Origin: Lactobacillus crispatus
Lineage (GTDB): Bacteria > Bacillota > Bacilli > Lactobacillales > Lactobacillaceae
Assembly: GCF_018987235.1 (NCBI RefSeq)
Contig: NZ_CP072197.1
Coordinates: forward strand, 2,175,090 to 2,239,089
Direction of reading: 5' to 3'
DNA length: 64,000 bases
Part shown: piece after piece, positions 27,809 through 35,479 of the stretch
Position numbering within the stretch: the first letter of the stretch is position 1
Layout of the letters: every line of letters starts with the position of its first letter
Position numbers and translations under genes: made by a program
The notes under the pieces: generated by a model
The model's input: only the letters and a program-made list of their open reading frames with translations
Database searches by the model: none
What the model was told of the DNA's origin: nothing

Positions 27809-28495
27809 ATGACAGTTATTGTTTTAAGCGGGCCAATTGGAGCCGGTAAATCCAGTTTAACAGGTATTTTATCTAATTATTTAGGAACTAAGCCCTTTTA
27901 TGAAAGTGTTGACGACAACCCTGTCTTGCCACTTTTCTACGCCGATCCTAAAAAATACGCATTCTTATTGCAAGTATATTTCTTGAACACACGCTTTCAC
28001 AGCATTAAAGACGCGCTTACTGAAGATAACAACGTCTTAGATCGTTCTATCTACGAAGATGCCCTCTTTTTCCAAATGAACGCTGATATTGGCCGTGCTA
28101 CTTCTGAAGAAGTCGATACTTACTATGAGTTATTGCACAATATGATGGGCGAGTTAGAACGGATGCCAAAGAAGAACCCAGATTTGCTTGTTCATATTAA
28201 CGTTTCATACGACACCATGATTAAACGTATTAAAAAGCGTGGCCGTCCATATGAACAATTGAGTTATGATTCAACTTTAGAGGACTATTACAAGCGTCTG
28301 CTTCGTTATTACAAACCTTGGTATGAGAACTACGACTATTCACCAAAAATGGAAATTGACGGTGATAAACTCGACTTTATGGCAAATGAGTCTGATAGAC
28401 AAATAGTCTTGGATCAAATCACAGCTAAATTAAAAGAAATGGGAAAGCTTCCTGAGGATTGGAATAAGTCAACTGATATCCAGATCGAAGCATAA
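27809..28495 (+). CDS. Deoxynucleoside kinase, second of tandem pair
   Basis: A 228-aa paralogue of the preceding kinase and its likely heterodimer partner. P-loop GPIGAGKSS (residues 8-16), [16 protein letters not shown], and LID RIKKRGRPYEQ are conserved. It starts with ATG at 27809 after AAGAAGGAA; the gap to the upstream gene is 24 bp, so the two are co-transcribed. The C-terminus is about ten residues longer than in the first copy. Which copy prefers deoxyadenosine and which deoxyguanosine cannot be decided by reading. Confidence 0.9.
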   Translation: MTVIVLSGPIGAGKSSLTGILSNYLGTKPFYESVDDNPVLPLFYADPKKYAFLLQVYFLNTRFHSIKDALTEDNNVLDRSIYEDALFFQMNADIGRATSEEVDTYYELLHNMMGELERMPKKNPDLLVHINVSYDTMIKRIKKRGRPYEQLSYDSTLEDYYKRLLRYYKPWYENYDYSPKMEIDGDKLDFMANESDRQIVLDQITAKLKEMGKLPEDWNKSTDIQIEA

Positions 28496-28497
28496 AT

Positions 28498-28541
28498 AAA
28501 AACATTCAATTTGCATACGAATGCATTTTGAATGTTTTTTG
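28498..28541 (+). terminator. Terminator of the kinase operon
   Basis: AACATTCAATTTGCAT pairs with ATGCATTTTGAATGTT and a run of six T residues follows. Confidence 0.85.
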
Positions 28542-28609
28542 TTTACAGTGAATTCTTCGCTTTATTCTTGTATAATTTGAAAAAGGTTGTGTTTAAAGGA
28601 GGAGTTTTT

Positions 28610-29068
28610 ATGTTATCAACCGTAACTGGTGGACAATGGTTTTTCCCACTTATCATAGTTTGCTTAATTTTGGGCATTGTCGCAATCATCGCTCAAAAGA
28701 AAAAGTTAACTAAACTAAAAAGAATAACCGATAACTTTGCCTATACAATATTAGTTATCCTCTTAATCATCGAATGGATTCTATATTTTAAAAAACAATT
28801 TGATTTTGTTACTCCAGCAATCTATACCACCATTATTGTCTATCTTCTTGGACGGCAATTATTATCCAAATATCGCTCTTCACTATTGAAAAAATTAGGA
28901 AGCAAATATAAGCAACTGACAATTGGACTTGCTACTATTTATATTCTCCTGGTTGCCCTATTACTTTTAATTGGATCTAAATTTTCAACTTTGGGCTGGA
29001 TCATTGCTGGGTTAGTTATCATAATCTTTAGCTTCGCTAGCTATATCATCGAAAAAGCCAAACAATAA
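28610..29068 (+). CDS. Small multi-pass membrane protein, unknown function
   Basis: A 152-aa protein with about five predicted membrane helices (residues roughly 10-28, 42-58, 68-84, 104-124, 128-145) and short basic loops. The start is ATG 28610, with AAAGGAGG (28596-28603) at ideal spacing; an upstream extension to 28532 would run through the preceding terminator. A TATAAT at 28571-28576 may be its -10. I do not recognise a functional motif; small DUF3397-like proteins look similar. It is monocistronic between two terminators. Confidence 0.7.
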   Translation: MLSTVTGGQWFFPLIIVCLILGIVAIIAQKKKLTKLKRITDNFAYTILVILLIIEWILYFKKQFDFVTPAIYTTIIVYLLGRQLLSKYRSSLLKKLGSKYKQLTIGLATIYILLVALLLLIGSKFSTLGWIIAGLVIIIFSFASYIIEKAKQ

Positions 29069-29082
29069 TTTCCCAGGAAATA
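29067..29082. promoter_or_regulatory. Noc-box-like palindrome (14/16)
   Basis: AATTTCCCAGGAAATA; the inner 14-mer ATTTCCCAGGAAAT differs from ATTTCCCGGGAAAT by one central base. It starts at the last base of the stop codon of the membrane-protein gene and precedes the terminator. Confidence 0.55.
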
Positions 29083-29120
29083 ATAAATCGCATAGAGCTT
29101 CTATGCGATTTATTATTTAT
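29079..29120. terminator. Bidirectional terminator between convergent genes
   Basis: AATAAATCGCATAG pairs perfectly with CTATGCGATTTATT over a six-base loop, with A/T tracts on both sides; it ends the membrane-protein gene (plus) and the HAD gene (minus). Confidence 0.85.
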
Positions 29121-29917
29121 TCAATTTTTGCTAATGCTTTCGCAACCCCATCATGATTGTTATCAGCAGTAATTTGTGCCGGAGCAAATTTTTGTTTTAG
29201 TTCTGCTGGGGCATTACCCATTAAAAATGGATACCCCACTTCTTCCAACATATCTTCATCGTTATAGTTATCGCCAAAAGCAATGCAATTTTGCAAGTCT
29301 ACGCCATATTCTTGAGCAACTATTTTGACTGCACTAGCCTTGCTTACACCCTTTAAAACAATTTCTAATAAATTCTCTGCTGATCTAACAAAAGTTAAAT
29401 CAGGATATTTAGCAGCTAATTCTGCTTGCATCTGGTCAAGATCCGCTGCTTTTCCCATAATCAAGCCTTTGTGTACACCCTGCAATTTGGCAATTTGCTT
29501 AATCGTTGCTGGTGTTGCCTGCACTTGGACAATATTTTCTTCATGCTCAATCCTTGGGCTCTTTTGTTCACTGCAATACCAAACATAACCGCTATAAATA
29601 TTCCAGGCCGCATCATTGTCTTGCTCATCTACGTAACGGCAAATTTCTGCTGCTTCTTTTGCCTTAAAAAAGCGACTAATAAGCACTTTACCTGTTTCAT
29701 CAAACGCTAACGCACCGTTATATGCAATAAATGGACAGACCTTCAAAATCTGATTAACAACGGTCATCATGCCTTTAGGCAAACGAGCCGAGGTCGGAAT
29801 AAAAATATTGCCATTAATAATTTGCCTGCGGATTGCGTCCCGCGTTTTGAGCGTTACCTCTAAATCATCATTAATCAATGTGCCATCAAGATCTGAAAAA
29901 ATAAGTTGTGCGGACAT
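29117..29917 (-). CDS. Cof-type HAD-superfamily phosphatase, copy 1
   Basis: A 266-aa cytosolic HAD hydrolase of the Cof/YidA class. Motif I is FSDLDGTLIND (nucleophile Asp-9), motif II Thr is in IPTSARL (about 42), the motif III Lys is near residue 190 and motif IV is IAFGDNYNDEDML (about 215). The C2B cap inserted between motifs II and III sets substrate choice, which is probably a sugar phosphate or flavin/pyridoxal phosphate and cannot be told here. It is monocistronic and shares a terminator with the convergent gene. Confidence 0.88.
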   Translation of the reverse strand: MSAQLIFSDLDGTLINDDLEVTLKTRDAIRRQIINGNIFIPTSARLPKGMMTVVNQILKVCPFIAYNGALAFDETGKVLISRFFKAKEAAEICRYVDEQDNDAAWNIYSGYVWYCSEQKSPRIEHEENIVQVQATPATIKQIAKLQGVHKGLIMGKAADLDQMQAELAAKYPDLTFVRSAENLLEIVLKGVSKASAVKIVAQEYGVDLQNCIAFGDNYNDEDMLEEVGYPFLMGNAPAELKQKFAPAQITADNNHDGVAKALAKIE

Positions 29918-30145
29918 TCTTTCACCTTTATTTCTTTTTTAATTCTTATATCCTAGGATAATGCTTTATTTATGCTAATGAAAGCTGATTCAATTAAATG
30001 CTTTTCCTATCATTTAAAGATAAATTGCAATAAATGCCCAAGTAATGATTAAAATAATTCGCGTTTACAAATTTATTTATCAATGCTAAAGTATAAGAGT
30101 TGTGTTCAAGAAGTTAAAACACGAACAATATTTTGGGGAGATAAA

Positions 30146-31453
30146 ATGAATTTTATAAAAAGCTACTTTCAATTAGATAAGTACAAAACCAACATTCGAA
30201 CTGAATTTATTGCTGGTTTAACTACCTTTATCAGCATGTCCTATATTTTGTTTGTTAACCCTAGCGTACTGGGCGCCAGCGGTATGAATACCGGTGCAGT
30301 CTTCACCGCTACTGCTTTAGCTGCCGCTCTTGGTACTGCAATCATGGGGATCGTTGCCAACTACCCGATCGGTGAGGCACCAGCTTTGGGAATCAATGCC
30401 TTCTTTGCTTACACCGTATGTATTGGGATGCATGTTTCATGGGAAACAGCCTTGGCTTCAGTTTTCGTTGCATCAATTATTTTCATCTTAATTACTTTAT
30501 TCAAATTAAGAGAAAAGATCATTGATTCAATTCCAGCTGACTTAAAGTTTGCCATTTCTTCTGGGATCGGCTTATTCATTGCCTTTTTAGGTTTACAAAA
30601 TGGTAAATTGATCGTTGCTAATAAATCAACTTTGGTAGGTTTAGGATCATTACACGATCCCCTCGTTTGGATCACTATCTTTGGTTTGCTAGTAACTGTC
30701 ATTTTGATGATCTTGAACGTTCCTGGTGCAATCTTTATCGGAATGGTTCTTGCCGCTATCTTCGGGATCTGCACTGGGCAAATTGCATTGCCACACAAGG
30801 TGATTTCTACCGCACCTAGCTTAGCTCCAACCTTTGGTCAAGCTATTTTCCACGTAAAGGACATCAACTCCGTGCAAATGTGGGTTGTTGTCTTAACATT
30901 CCTGCTTGTTACTTTCTTCGATACTGCAGGTACCTTAATCGGACTTGCTCAACAAGCTGGTTTCATGAAGAACAACAAGATGCCACGTGTAGGTAAGGCC
31001 TTAGCAGCTGACTCAAGTGCGATGGCTGTTGGTTCAATCCTTGGTACTTCACCTGTTGGTGCCTTCGTTGAATCAAGTGCTGGTATCGCCGTTGGTGGCC
31101 GTACCGGTTTAACCGCAGTTTTTGTAGCGATCTTTTTCTTAATCTCAATGATTTTCAGTCCATTGCTTGGTGTTTTCACTAGCCAAGTTACTGCTCCTGC
31201 CTTAATCATTGTTGGAGTATTAATGGCACAAAATACTGCTCATATTCATTGGAACAAGTTGGAAATTGCAGTTCCTGCATTCTTGATTATTTTAGGGATG
31301 CCTCTTACTTACTCAATTTCAGACGGTTTATCATGGGGCATGATCACCTACCCTATCTGTATGCTTGCTGCTAAGCGTGGCAAGGAAGTCACACCGATGA
31401 TGTGGGTACTGTTTGTAGTATTCCTGATCTTCCTGTGGGTGTTGAATTTTTAA
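30146..31453 (+). CDS. NCS2-family purine permease, paralogue 1
   Basis: A 435-aa AzgA-type nucleobase:cation symporter of the NCS2 family, with 12-14 hydrophobic segments. Characteristic stretches are FIAGLTTFISMSYILFVNP at the N-terminus, ALGINAFFAYT (helix 3), and TFFDTAGTLIGLAQQAG with SPVGAFVESSAGIAVGGRTG in the substrate-binding half. AzgA-like members transport adenine, hypoxanthine and guanine. The ATG at 30146 follows GGGGAG; an upstream in-frame start at 30083 has no site. Two full-length paralogues lie at 35480 and 41868. No purine riboswitch could be recognised upstream. Confidence 0.9.
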   Translation: MNFIKSYFQLDKYKTNIRTEFIAGLTTFISMSYILFVNPSVLGASGMNTGAVFTATALAAALGTAIMGIVANYPIGEAPALGINAFFAYTVCIGMHVSWETALASVFVASIIFILITLFKLREKIIDSIPADLKFAISSGIGLFIAFLGLQNGKLIVANKSTLVGLGSLHDPLVWITIFGLLVTVILMILNVPGAIFIGMVLAAIFGICTGQIALPHKVISTAPSLAPTFGQAIFHVKDINSVQMWVVVLTFLLVTFFDTAGTLIGLAQQAGFMKNNKMPRVGKALAADSSAMAVGSILGTSPVGAFVESSAGIAVGGRTGLTAVFVAIFFLISMIFSPLLGVFTSQVTAPALIIVGVLMAQNTAHIHWNKLEIAVPAFLIILGMPLTYSISDGLSWGMITYPICMLAAKRGKEVTPMMWVLFVVFLIFLWVLNF

Positions 31454-31473
31454 GGAAATAATTAAATTTTGAA

Positions 31474-31509
31474 AAAGAGGACCAGCCAATTTTGACTAGT
31501 CCTCTTTTA
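31474..31509 (+). terminator. Terminator of NCS2 paralogue 1
   Basis: AAGAGGAC pairs perfectly with GTCCTCTT, followed by TTTTA. Confidence 0.8.
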
Positions 31510-31515
31510 TTGCGG

Positions 31516-31650
31516 TTATTTTTCAAGCAAAAAATCAATAATATTCTGATGAATTATCCCATTGCGACTCATATCAAACTTGTCCATTGAAAGGACATAT
31601 TTTGGATAATTGTCCGCAATGCCATCATATGCACCGAATTCACGTTCGAT
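31516..31650 (-). pseudogene. Remnant, C-terminus of a DUF4143-type AAA ATPase
   Basis: The minus strand reads ERE-FGAYDGIADNYPKYVL then SMDKFDMSRNGIIHQNIIDF and LLEK before a stop, which strongly resembles the last 45 residues of AAA+ ATPases with a C-terminal DUF4143 domain (NYPKYVLTLD...NGI...LIDFL pattern). An in-frame stop precedes it and there is no start, so only a tail is left. An intact but different member of this broad family is at 39689. The rest was probably lost by deletion at or near the operator array that begins at 31665. Confidence 0.65.
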
Positions 31651-31664
31651 TTACCTCATTTATT

Positions 31665-31760
31665 ATCGATTATAATCGATATAAATACAAAAATCATCAA
31701 TCTTATCGATTATAATCGATAAGATTATTAAAAATGGGTGCTTTATCGAATATAGTCGAT
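31665..31760. promoter_or_regulatory. Three 16-bp palindromic operators at 40-bp intervals
   Basis: ATCGATTATAATCGAT occurs at 31665-31680 and 31705-31720, and a variant ATCGAATATAGTCGAT at 31745-31760. Start-to-start distances are exactly 40 bp each time, while the two 24-bp spacers are unrelated in sequence, so the spacing rather than a duplication has been conserved. The array ends about 65 bp before the start of the Rgg-like gene at 31826. A related sequence, ATCGAATAAAGTCGTT, occurs at 35387-35402 before NCS2 paralogue 2. Confidence 0.8.
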
Positions 31761-31825
31761 GTTTTTTGATAACTTAGCCTTTTTTTAGTATTATTCATCA
31801 ATAAAAAATAAAAGAAGGTAGTCCT

Positions 31826-32639
31826 GTGACCATTGGTGAGGCATTAAAACAAATTAGACATGAATTATATCTTACTCAAGAGCAAATGTGTGCAGGTGTT
31901 GTAACTCGCTCCTTTTACGCTAAAGTTGAAAGCGGAAGAAATAGAATCAGCGCCGATAAATTAACTGAAATTCTATTTGAACACGATATTGATATTACAT
32001 ATTTTTATCAATTGCTTCGCAATACCTATAGCTCCCAATCTAAATTAAAAGATGAACCAGGCTTTTAATAGTGGAAAAATTGAACTAATTGAACAAAATT
32101 ATCATAAAATTCTTCTTCAATCTAATTCAAGCATTCTAAAACTGAGAGCTATGATTTCAGTAGCTAATCTAAAAGATGAATTAAACTTAATTGATCCCAA
32201 AGTAAAAGAAAAGCTTTTCGTTGAATTTGATGAAGGAGCAAATTGGATGACCAGACCTGATTTACTGCGATTATTTACAGATACAATGCCACTATGGGAT
32301 TCATCTGACTTATCATTTTTTATCGGCAGGCTACTTGCGAAAGTACAAAAGGAGCATAATATACCTGAATTACTACAAGAAAGATATCTTCGCGTCTTCG
32401 AGAATTATTTAGCGGTATATTATAAGAAAAATAATCCTGTAAAAACCATAGATGTAAATGTTCAAAAAATATTTGATTATATTCTTAATCTAGAACCTAC
32501 GGTACATTTCTTGCTTTACAAGATTGCTGCAGTATATTTGCAAAATTTATTTCTTGGTAACAAGGAAGAGGCACAAAAAATTAAAGACGAAATGAAAAAA
32601 TATGGCTATCAAGATATAGTTAAAACTTGGCCAAAATGA
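31826..32639 (+). pseudogene. Rgg/MutR-type regulator, frameshifted
   Basis: The first reading frame (31826-32068, GTG start, AGAAGG site) gives an 80-aa XRE-type helix-turn-helix, with IRHELYLTQEQMCAGV and FYAKVESGRNRISADKL. The second frame (about 32049-32639) supplies 195 residues of the helical Rgg sensor domain, through to YGYQDIVKTWPK. A single indel near 32040-32055 restores about 275 aa, the normal family length. As it stands only the DNA-binding half would be made; it might still bind the array at 31665-31760. Programmed frameshifting is not suggested by any obvious slippery heptamer. Confidence 0.78.
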
Positions 32640-32710
32640 TTTTGTATAGTATGTGATACGAAACAACTCGATGCTGATTAATATCCTGTATGATTTAATT
32701 ATTATTTATA

Positions 32711-32738
32711 GGCATGGCACAACAGCCGTGCCTTTTTT
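32711..32738 (+). terminator. Terminator-like hairpin in the leader of the ABC pair
   Basis: GGCATGGC pairs with GCCGTGCC over a short loop and a run of six T residues follows, ending only 12 bp before the ATG of the ABC ATPase gene. It may be the terminator of the Rgg gene or, if the ABC promoter lies upstream, an attenuator. The AAAGGAT ribosome binding site starts directly after the T-run. Confidence 0.7.
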
Positions 32739-32750
32739 GAAAGGATATTT

Positions 32751-33368
32751 ATGATCAAAGTTGAAAACCTAACTATCACAACCAGACAACCAATTTTAAA
32801 GAGTTTTACGACTACTTTTAAAACTAGAAATATCTATCAAATTATGGCAGAAAATGGTGCTGGCAAAAGCACCTTTCTTAAAGCATTAACCCAACTAGTT
32901 AACTATAAAGGGGCTATCACTTTTGATAATATGCCATTTAACCAAGCTAAGGAGAAAATATTTTTCTTCGAAGAAAACAATTGGATGGATTCAAACCTAA
33001 ACAGCTTAGATTATCTCCAATTTGTGAAAGTTTCATGGCATTCGCAACACGATATAGATACAGAACTCAGCTTTTGGGGAATAGATCAATTTGCAAAAGT
33101 ACCCATTAAAAAATATTCTCTAGGGATGAAACAGAAATTAATTATCGCTATATACTTAGTCAGTGATGCCCAATATTTATTAATGGATGAGATTACCAAT
33201 GGCTTAGATGAAGAAAACAGAAACAAGCTCTACTGTAGATTAAACGATTTGATCAGTTTAAATGACAAATGCATTATTCTAACCTCTCACTATGCAAACG
33301 AAATTAATAATTTACATAACGTCACCAAGTTAAAACTAGAGAATTTAACAATGAATGAGGTGAAATAA
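32751..33368 (+). CDS. ABC transporter ATP-binding protein
   Basis: A 205-aa single ABC domain: Walker A AENGAGKST (residues about 33-41), signature YSLGMKQKL (about 123) and Walker B YLLMDEITNGLD (about 142-153). The Glu following the Walker B Asp is present, so it should hydrolyse ATP. It is shorter than typical export ATPases and resembles those of ABC-2 type systems for peptide export or lantibiotic immunity. Its stop overlaps the permease start by one base, so the two are co-translated. Location downstream of an Rgg regulator suggests Rgg control, but no toxin or peptide gene is seen. Confidence 0.85.
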   Translation: MIKVENLTITTRQPILKSFTTTFKTRNIYQIMAENGAGKSTFLKALTQLVNYKGAITFDNMPFNQAKEKIFFFEENNWMDSNLNSLDYLQFVKVSWHSQHDIDTELSFWGIDQFAKVPIKKYSLGMKQKLIIAIYLVSDAQYLLMDEITNGLDEENRNKLYCRLNDLISLNDKCIILTSHYANEINNLHNVTKLKLENLTMNEVK

Positions 33369-34519
33369 TGGCTTATATTCAATTTCAGCTAAAGAAGGTT
33401 TTCAAAAATAACATTTTTCTAATTACAGTACCATTATTACTAATAATTTCTTTTATCGTGCTCGGTCTTAATGCGACCACTTCTAGGAGTATGTCCTTAG
33501 AAAATCAAGCTAAGGGAAATTTAGCTATGCAAAATAACGCTATTGAACAAATGGAACATTCCTTAAAGCATTACAAAAAGAATGGCGAAGCATATAACTT
33601 AACCAAACAAAGTATTTCAGATACTAAAAAACAGCGCAAAGATAGTCAGAATCTACTCAATGCATTCAAGCAACAAAATTGGCAAGAAGTTTATCACTAT
33701 CAGCTAAAAGCCGCAAATTTGGCTAAAAATATTCAATTAAAAAATCATAATGTCAGCAACGATGAAAAAAATGCTCTAACTAAAAATGTAAAATTTTTTG
33801 AATATTTAACTAAACATCCACTTCCGTATGAAGACACTCCACCCGTGACTGGAATTCAATTTTTATTAGATTTAAATCAACTATACCTGCCATTTTTATT
33901 CATTTTAGTAGTCACCTTTATTTTGACTCAACTCTATACTTCAAAATACAAAAACAAAGCAGATATTAGTTCATTGCTGCCAATCACTAATAATCATAGA
34001 TATGTATTTGATAATTTAATTGGCATAATCATCGCAGGTGGTATTTTCTACCTACTCAATATTTTAATATTCATAGTTGCAACACTAATTTTTAAAACTG
34101 GCAATCTGAATTATCCATTCTATCTCTACAAAAATCTAACCGGACAAACACTTAACGAGTATGTACCAACGCTAAAAATTATCATGCCAATCCTAGTACT
34201 TCAGCTTTTAGTGGGATTATTTATCATCAACTTTATCCAATTAATTTCTAATGTCGTACGTGACAAGTTTCCTACCTTATTTATTACGCTGATTTTGTTA
34301 ATAGGAGTAAGTGTTTCAAGCACCGTGATTGAGCCGTTGCAAAAAGCAGCAGCATGGTTACCTACCACCTACTTTAATGTTATTGGTATAGTTTCTGGGA
34401 AAATTGCAGTGCAATATCATAATAATCAAGTAACTTTTATCTCTGGCTTAATCACATTGATTGCTGGCATACTAATTACCTATTGCCTAGGCTTAATTAT
34501 CAATAAAATTAGACATTAA
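33368..34519 (+). CDS. ABC-2-like membrane permease subunit
   Basis: A 383-aa membrane protein. The first helix is at about 17-37 (LITVPLLLIISFIVLGL). A lysine/glutamine-rich extracytoplasmic domain spans about 40-165 (with AIEQMEHSLKHYKKNG), and five further helices lie between 175 and 380. This layout is that of ABC-2 permeases with a large first external loop. It is translationally coupled to the ATPase before it. The substrate is unknown; bacteriocin immunity or peptide export are candidates from context only. Confidence 0.78.
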   Translation: MAYIQFQLKKVFKNNIFLITVPLLLIISFIVLGLNATTSRSMSLENQAKGNLAMQNNAIEQMEHSLKHYKKNGEAYNLTKQSISDTKKQRKDSQNLLNAFKQQNWQEVYHYQLKAANLAKNIQLKNHNVSNDEKNALTKNVKFFEYLTKHPLPYEDTPPVTGIQFLLDLNQLYLPFLFILVVTFILTQLYTSKYKNKADISSLLPITNNHRYVFDNLIGIIIAGGIFYLLNILIFIVATLIFKTGNLNYPFYLYKNLTGQTLNEYVPTLKIIMPILVLQLLVGLFIINFIQLISNVVRDKFPTLFITLILLIGVSVSSTVIEPLQKAAAWLPTTYFNVIGIVSGKIAVQYHNNQVTFISGLITLIAGILITYCLGLIINKIRH

Positions 34520-34522
34520 CCA

Positions 34523-34554
34523 AAAAAGATTGCCTCAAACGACAATCTTTTTTT
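34523..34554. terminator. Terminator between the ABC pair and the MerR gene
   Basis: AAAGATTG pairs with CAATCTTT with a T-run on plus and an A-run on the other side. Confidence 0.75.
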
Positions 34555-34570
34555 CATTCCCCAGGAAATA
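34555..34570. promoter_or_regulatory. Noc-box-like palindrome (13/16)
   Basis: CATTCCCCAGGAAATA lies in the 50-bp gap between two convergent genes. It is one of the weaker matches to TATTTCCCGGGAAATA, but intergenic. Confidence 0.4.
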
Positions 34571-35296
34571 TTACCGCCCTACTTCCAAACAATAGGACTT
34601 TTCATGACAATCGGGGCAGCGCAGTCTTCTCATCTTGGGCGTATGTGCAGCAAATATGAACGTTCTAAACGATGGAACAAAAGTATGACCACAATGCGGA
34701 CACACATACGCTACTGCCTTGTAATAGTTTAGACTTAGCTTAAATGCACCAAATACAACAACGAGTAACATTATTCCAACTGAAGCAATTACACCAATAT
34801 CATTTCCCCGCTTGCCAAAATAGAAAGCTAAAATAATCCCTATAATCTCAATTGCATCTAACAATAAACCATAAACCAACATTCTTCTTCTGAACTTCTT
34901 TAAAATAGTCTCATTAGTCATCATCTTCGTAAGGTCAGTTAATTCTAAATTACTTTGTTTGGTTAGTATTTTTTGCAAATCATGAAGTTGCTTCTGTTGT
35001 GTCTGAAACTTTTCTATTTCTTCATTATTACTCTGCAATTGCGCATTCACCAATAAAGCCAACGATTCTTGCGCATGGTCAGCCTGCAATAATGTTTTTA
35101 TCTTAGCTAGAGAAAAGCCTAATTCTTTTAAATAAATAATCACCTGTAATTGCTGCACTTGATCCTCGTTATAAAAGCGATAGCCATTTTCTGCCTTAGT
35201 TGGTTTAAGTAGCCCTTTTTGATCATAAAAACGTAATGTACGCGTACTTACTTGCAATTTTTTAGCAACTTCACCAATTCCATGTCTTTCTGACAT
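34571..35296 (-). CDS. MerR-type regulator with membrane helices and zinc ribbon
   Basis: A 241-aa protein. Residues 1-75 are a MerR-type winged helix (GIGEVAKKLQVSTRTLRFYD, KGLLKPTKAENGYRFYNED), followed by a coiled coil (about 78-120). Two hydrophobic helices (about 140-160 and 168-188) come next. A C-terminal zinc ribbon (CPHCGHTF about residue 200 and CPDCHEK about 230) supplies four Cys. MerR proteins are normally soluble dimers, so this is a membrane-tethered regulator. It is convergent with the ABC pair and divergent from NCS2 paralogue 2, which it may control. The effector is unknown. Confidence 0.82.
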   Translation of the reverse strand: MSERHGIGEVAKKLQVSTRTLRFYDQKGLLKPTKAENGYRFYNEDQVQQLQVIIYLKELGFSLAKIKTLLQADHAQESLALLVNAQLQSNNEEIEKFQTQQKQLHDLQKILTKQSNLELTDLTKMMTNETILKKFRRRMLVYGLLLDAIEIIGIILAFYFGKRGNDIGVIASVGIMLLVVVFGAFKLSLNYYKAVAYVCPHCGHTFVPSFRTFIFAAHTPKMRRLRCPDCHEKSYCLEVGR

Positions 35297-35386
35297 TACT
35301 TTTCACCTGCTTTCTAATTCAAATATACGGTTTTACGCAAGGTAAAGGTCAAGAGTTTTTCAAAATAAAGCGTATTCATTATCAAA

Positions 35387-35402
35387 ATCGAATAAAGTCG
35401 TT
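35387..35402. promoter_or_regulatory. Related operator upstream of NCS2 paralogue 2
   Basis: ATCGAATAAAGTCGTT matches the third operator of the array at 31745 in 14 of 16 positions. It lies in the divergent region between the MerR gene and the permease gene. Confidence 0.4.
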
Positions 35403-35479
35403 TTATTCTATTGAAATTATTAACTATTTAAGTATAATTCTAATTGAATGTTCATATTATACAGACTATGGAGGAATAA

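Noticed and set aside
28532..28609. Longer start for the small membrane protein at 28610
   Set aside because: The extension would begin inside the upstream terminator stem; an ideal ribosome binding site precedes 28610.
30001..30145. Purine riboswitch upstream of NCS2 paralogue 1 (and of 35480 and 41868)
   Set aside because: None of the conserved loop and junction sequences of the guanine/adenine aptamer could be found in the leaders.
30409..31209. Long open frames on the minus strand within the NCS2 genes
   Set aside because: They are antisense shadows of strongly conserved membrane protein genes, recur at the same place in all three paralogues, and lack ribosome binding sites.
32040..32060. 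Programmed ribosomal frameshift in the Rgg gene
   Set aside because: No X-XXY-YYZ slippery heptamer followed by a structure is evident; a simple indel is more likely.
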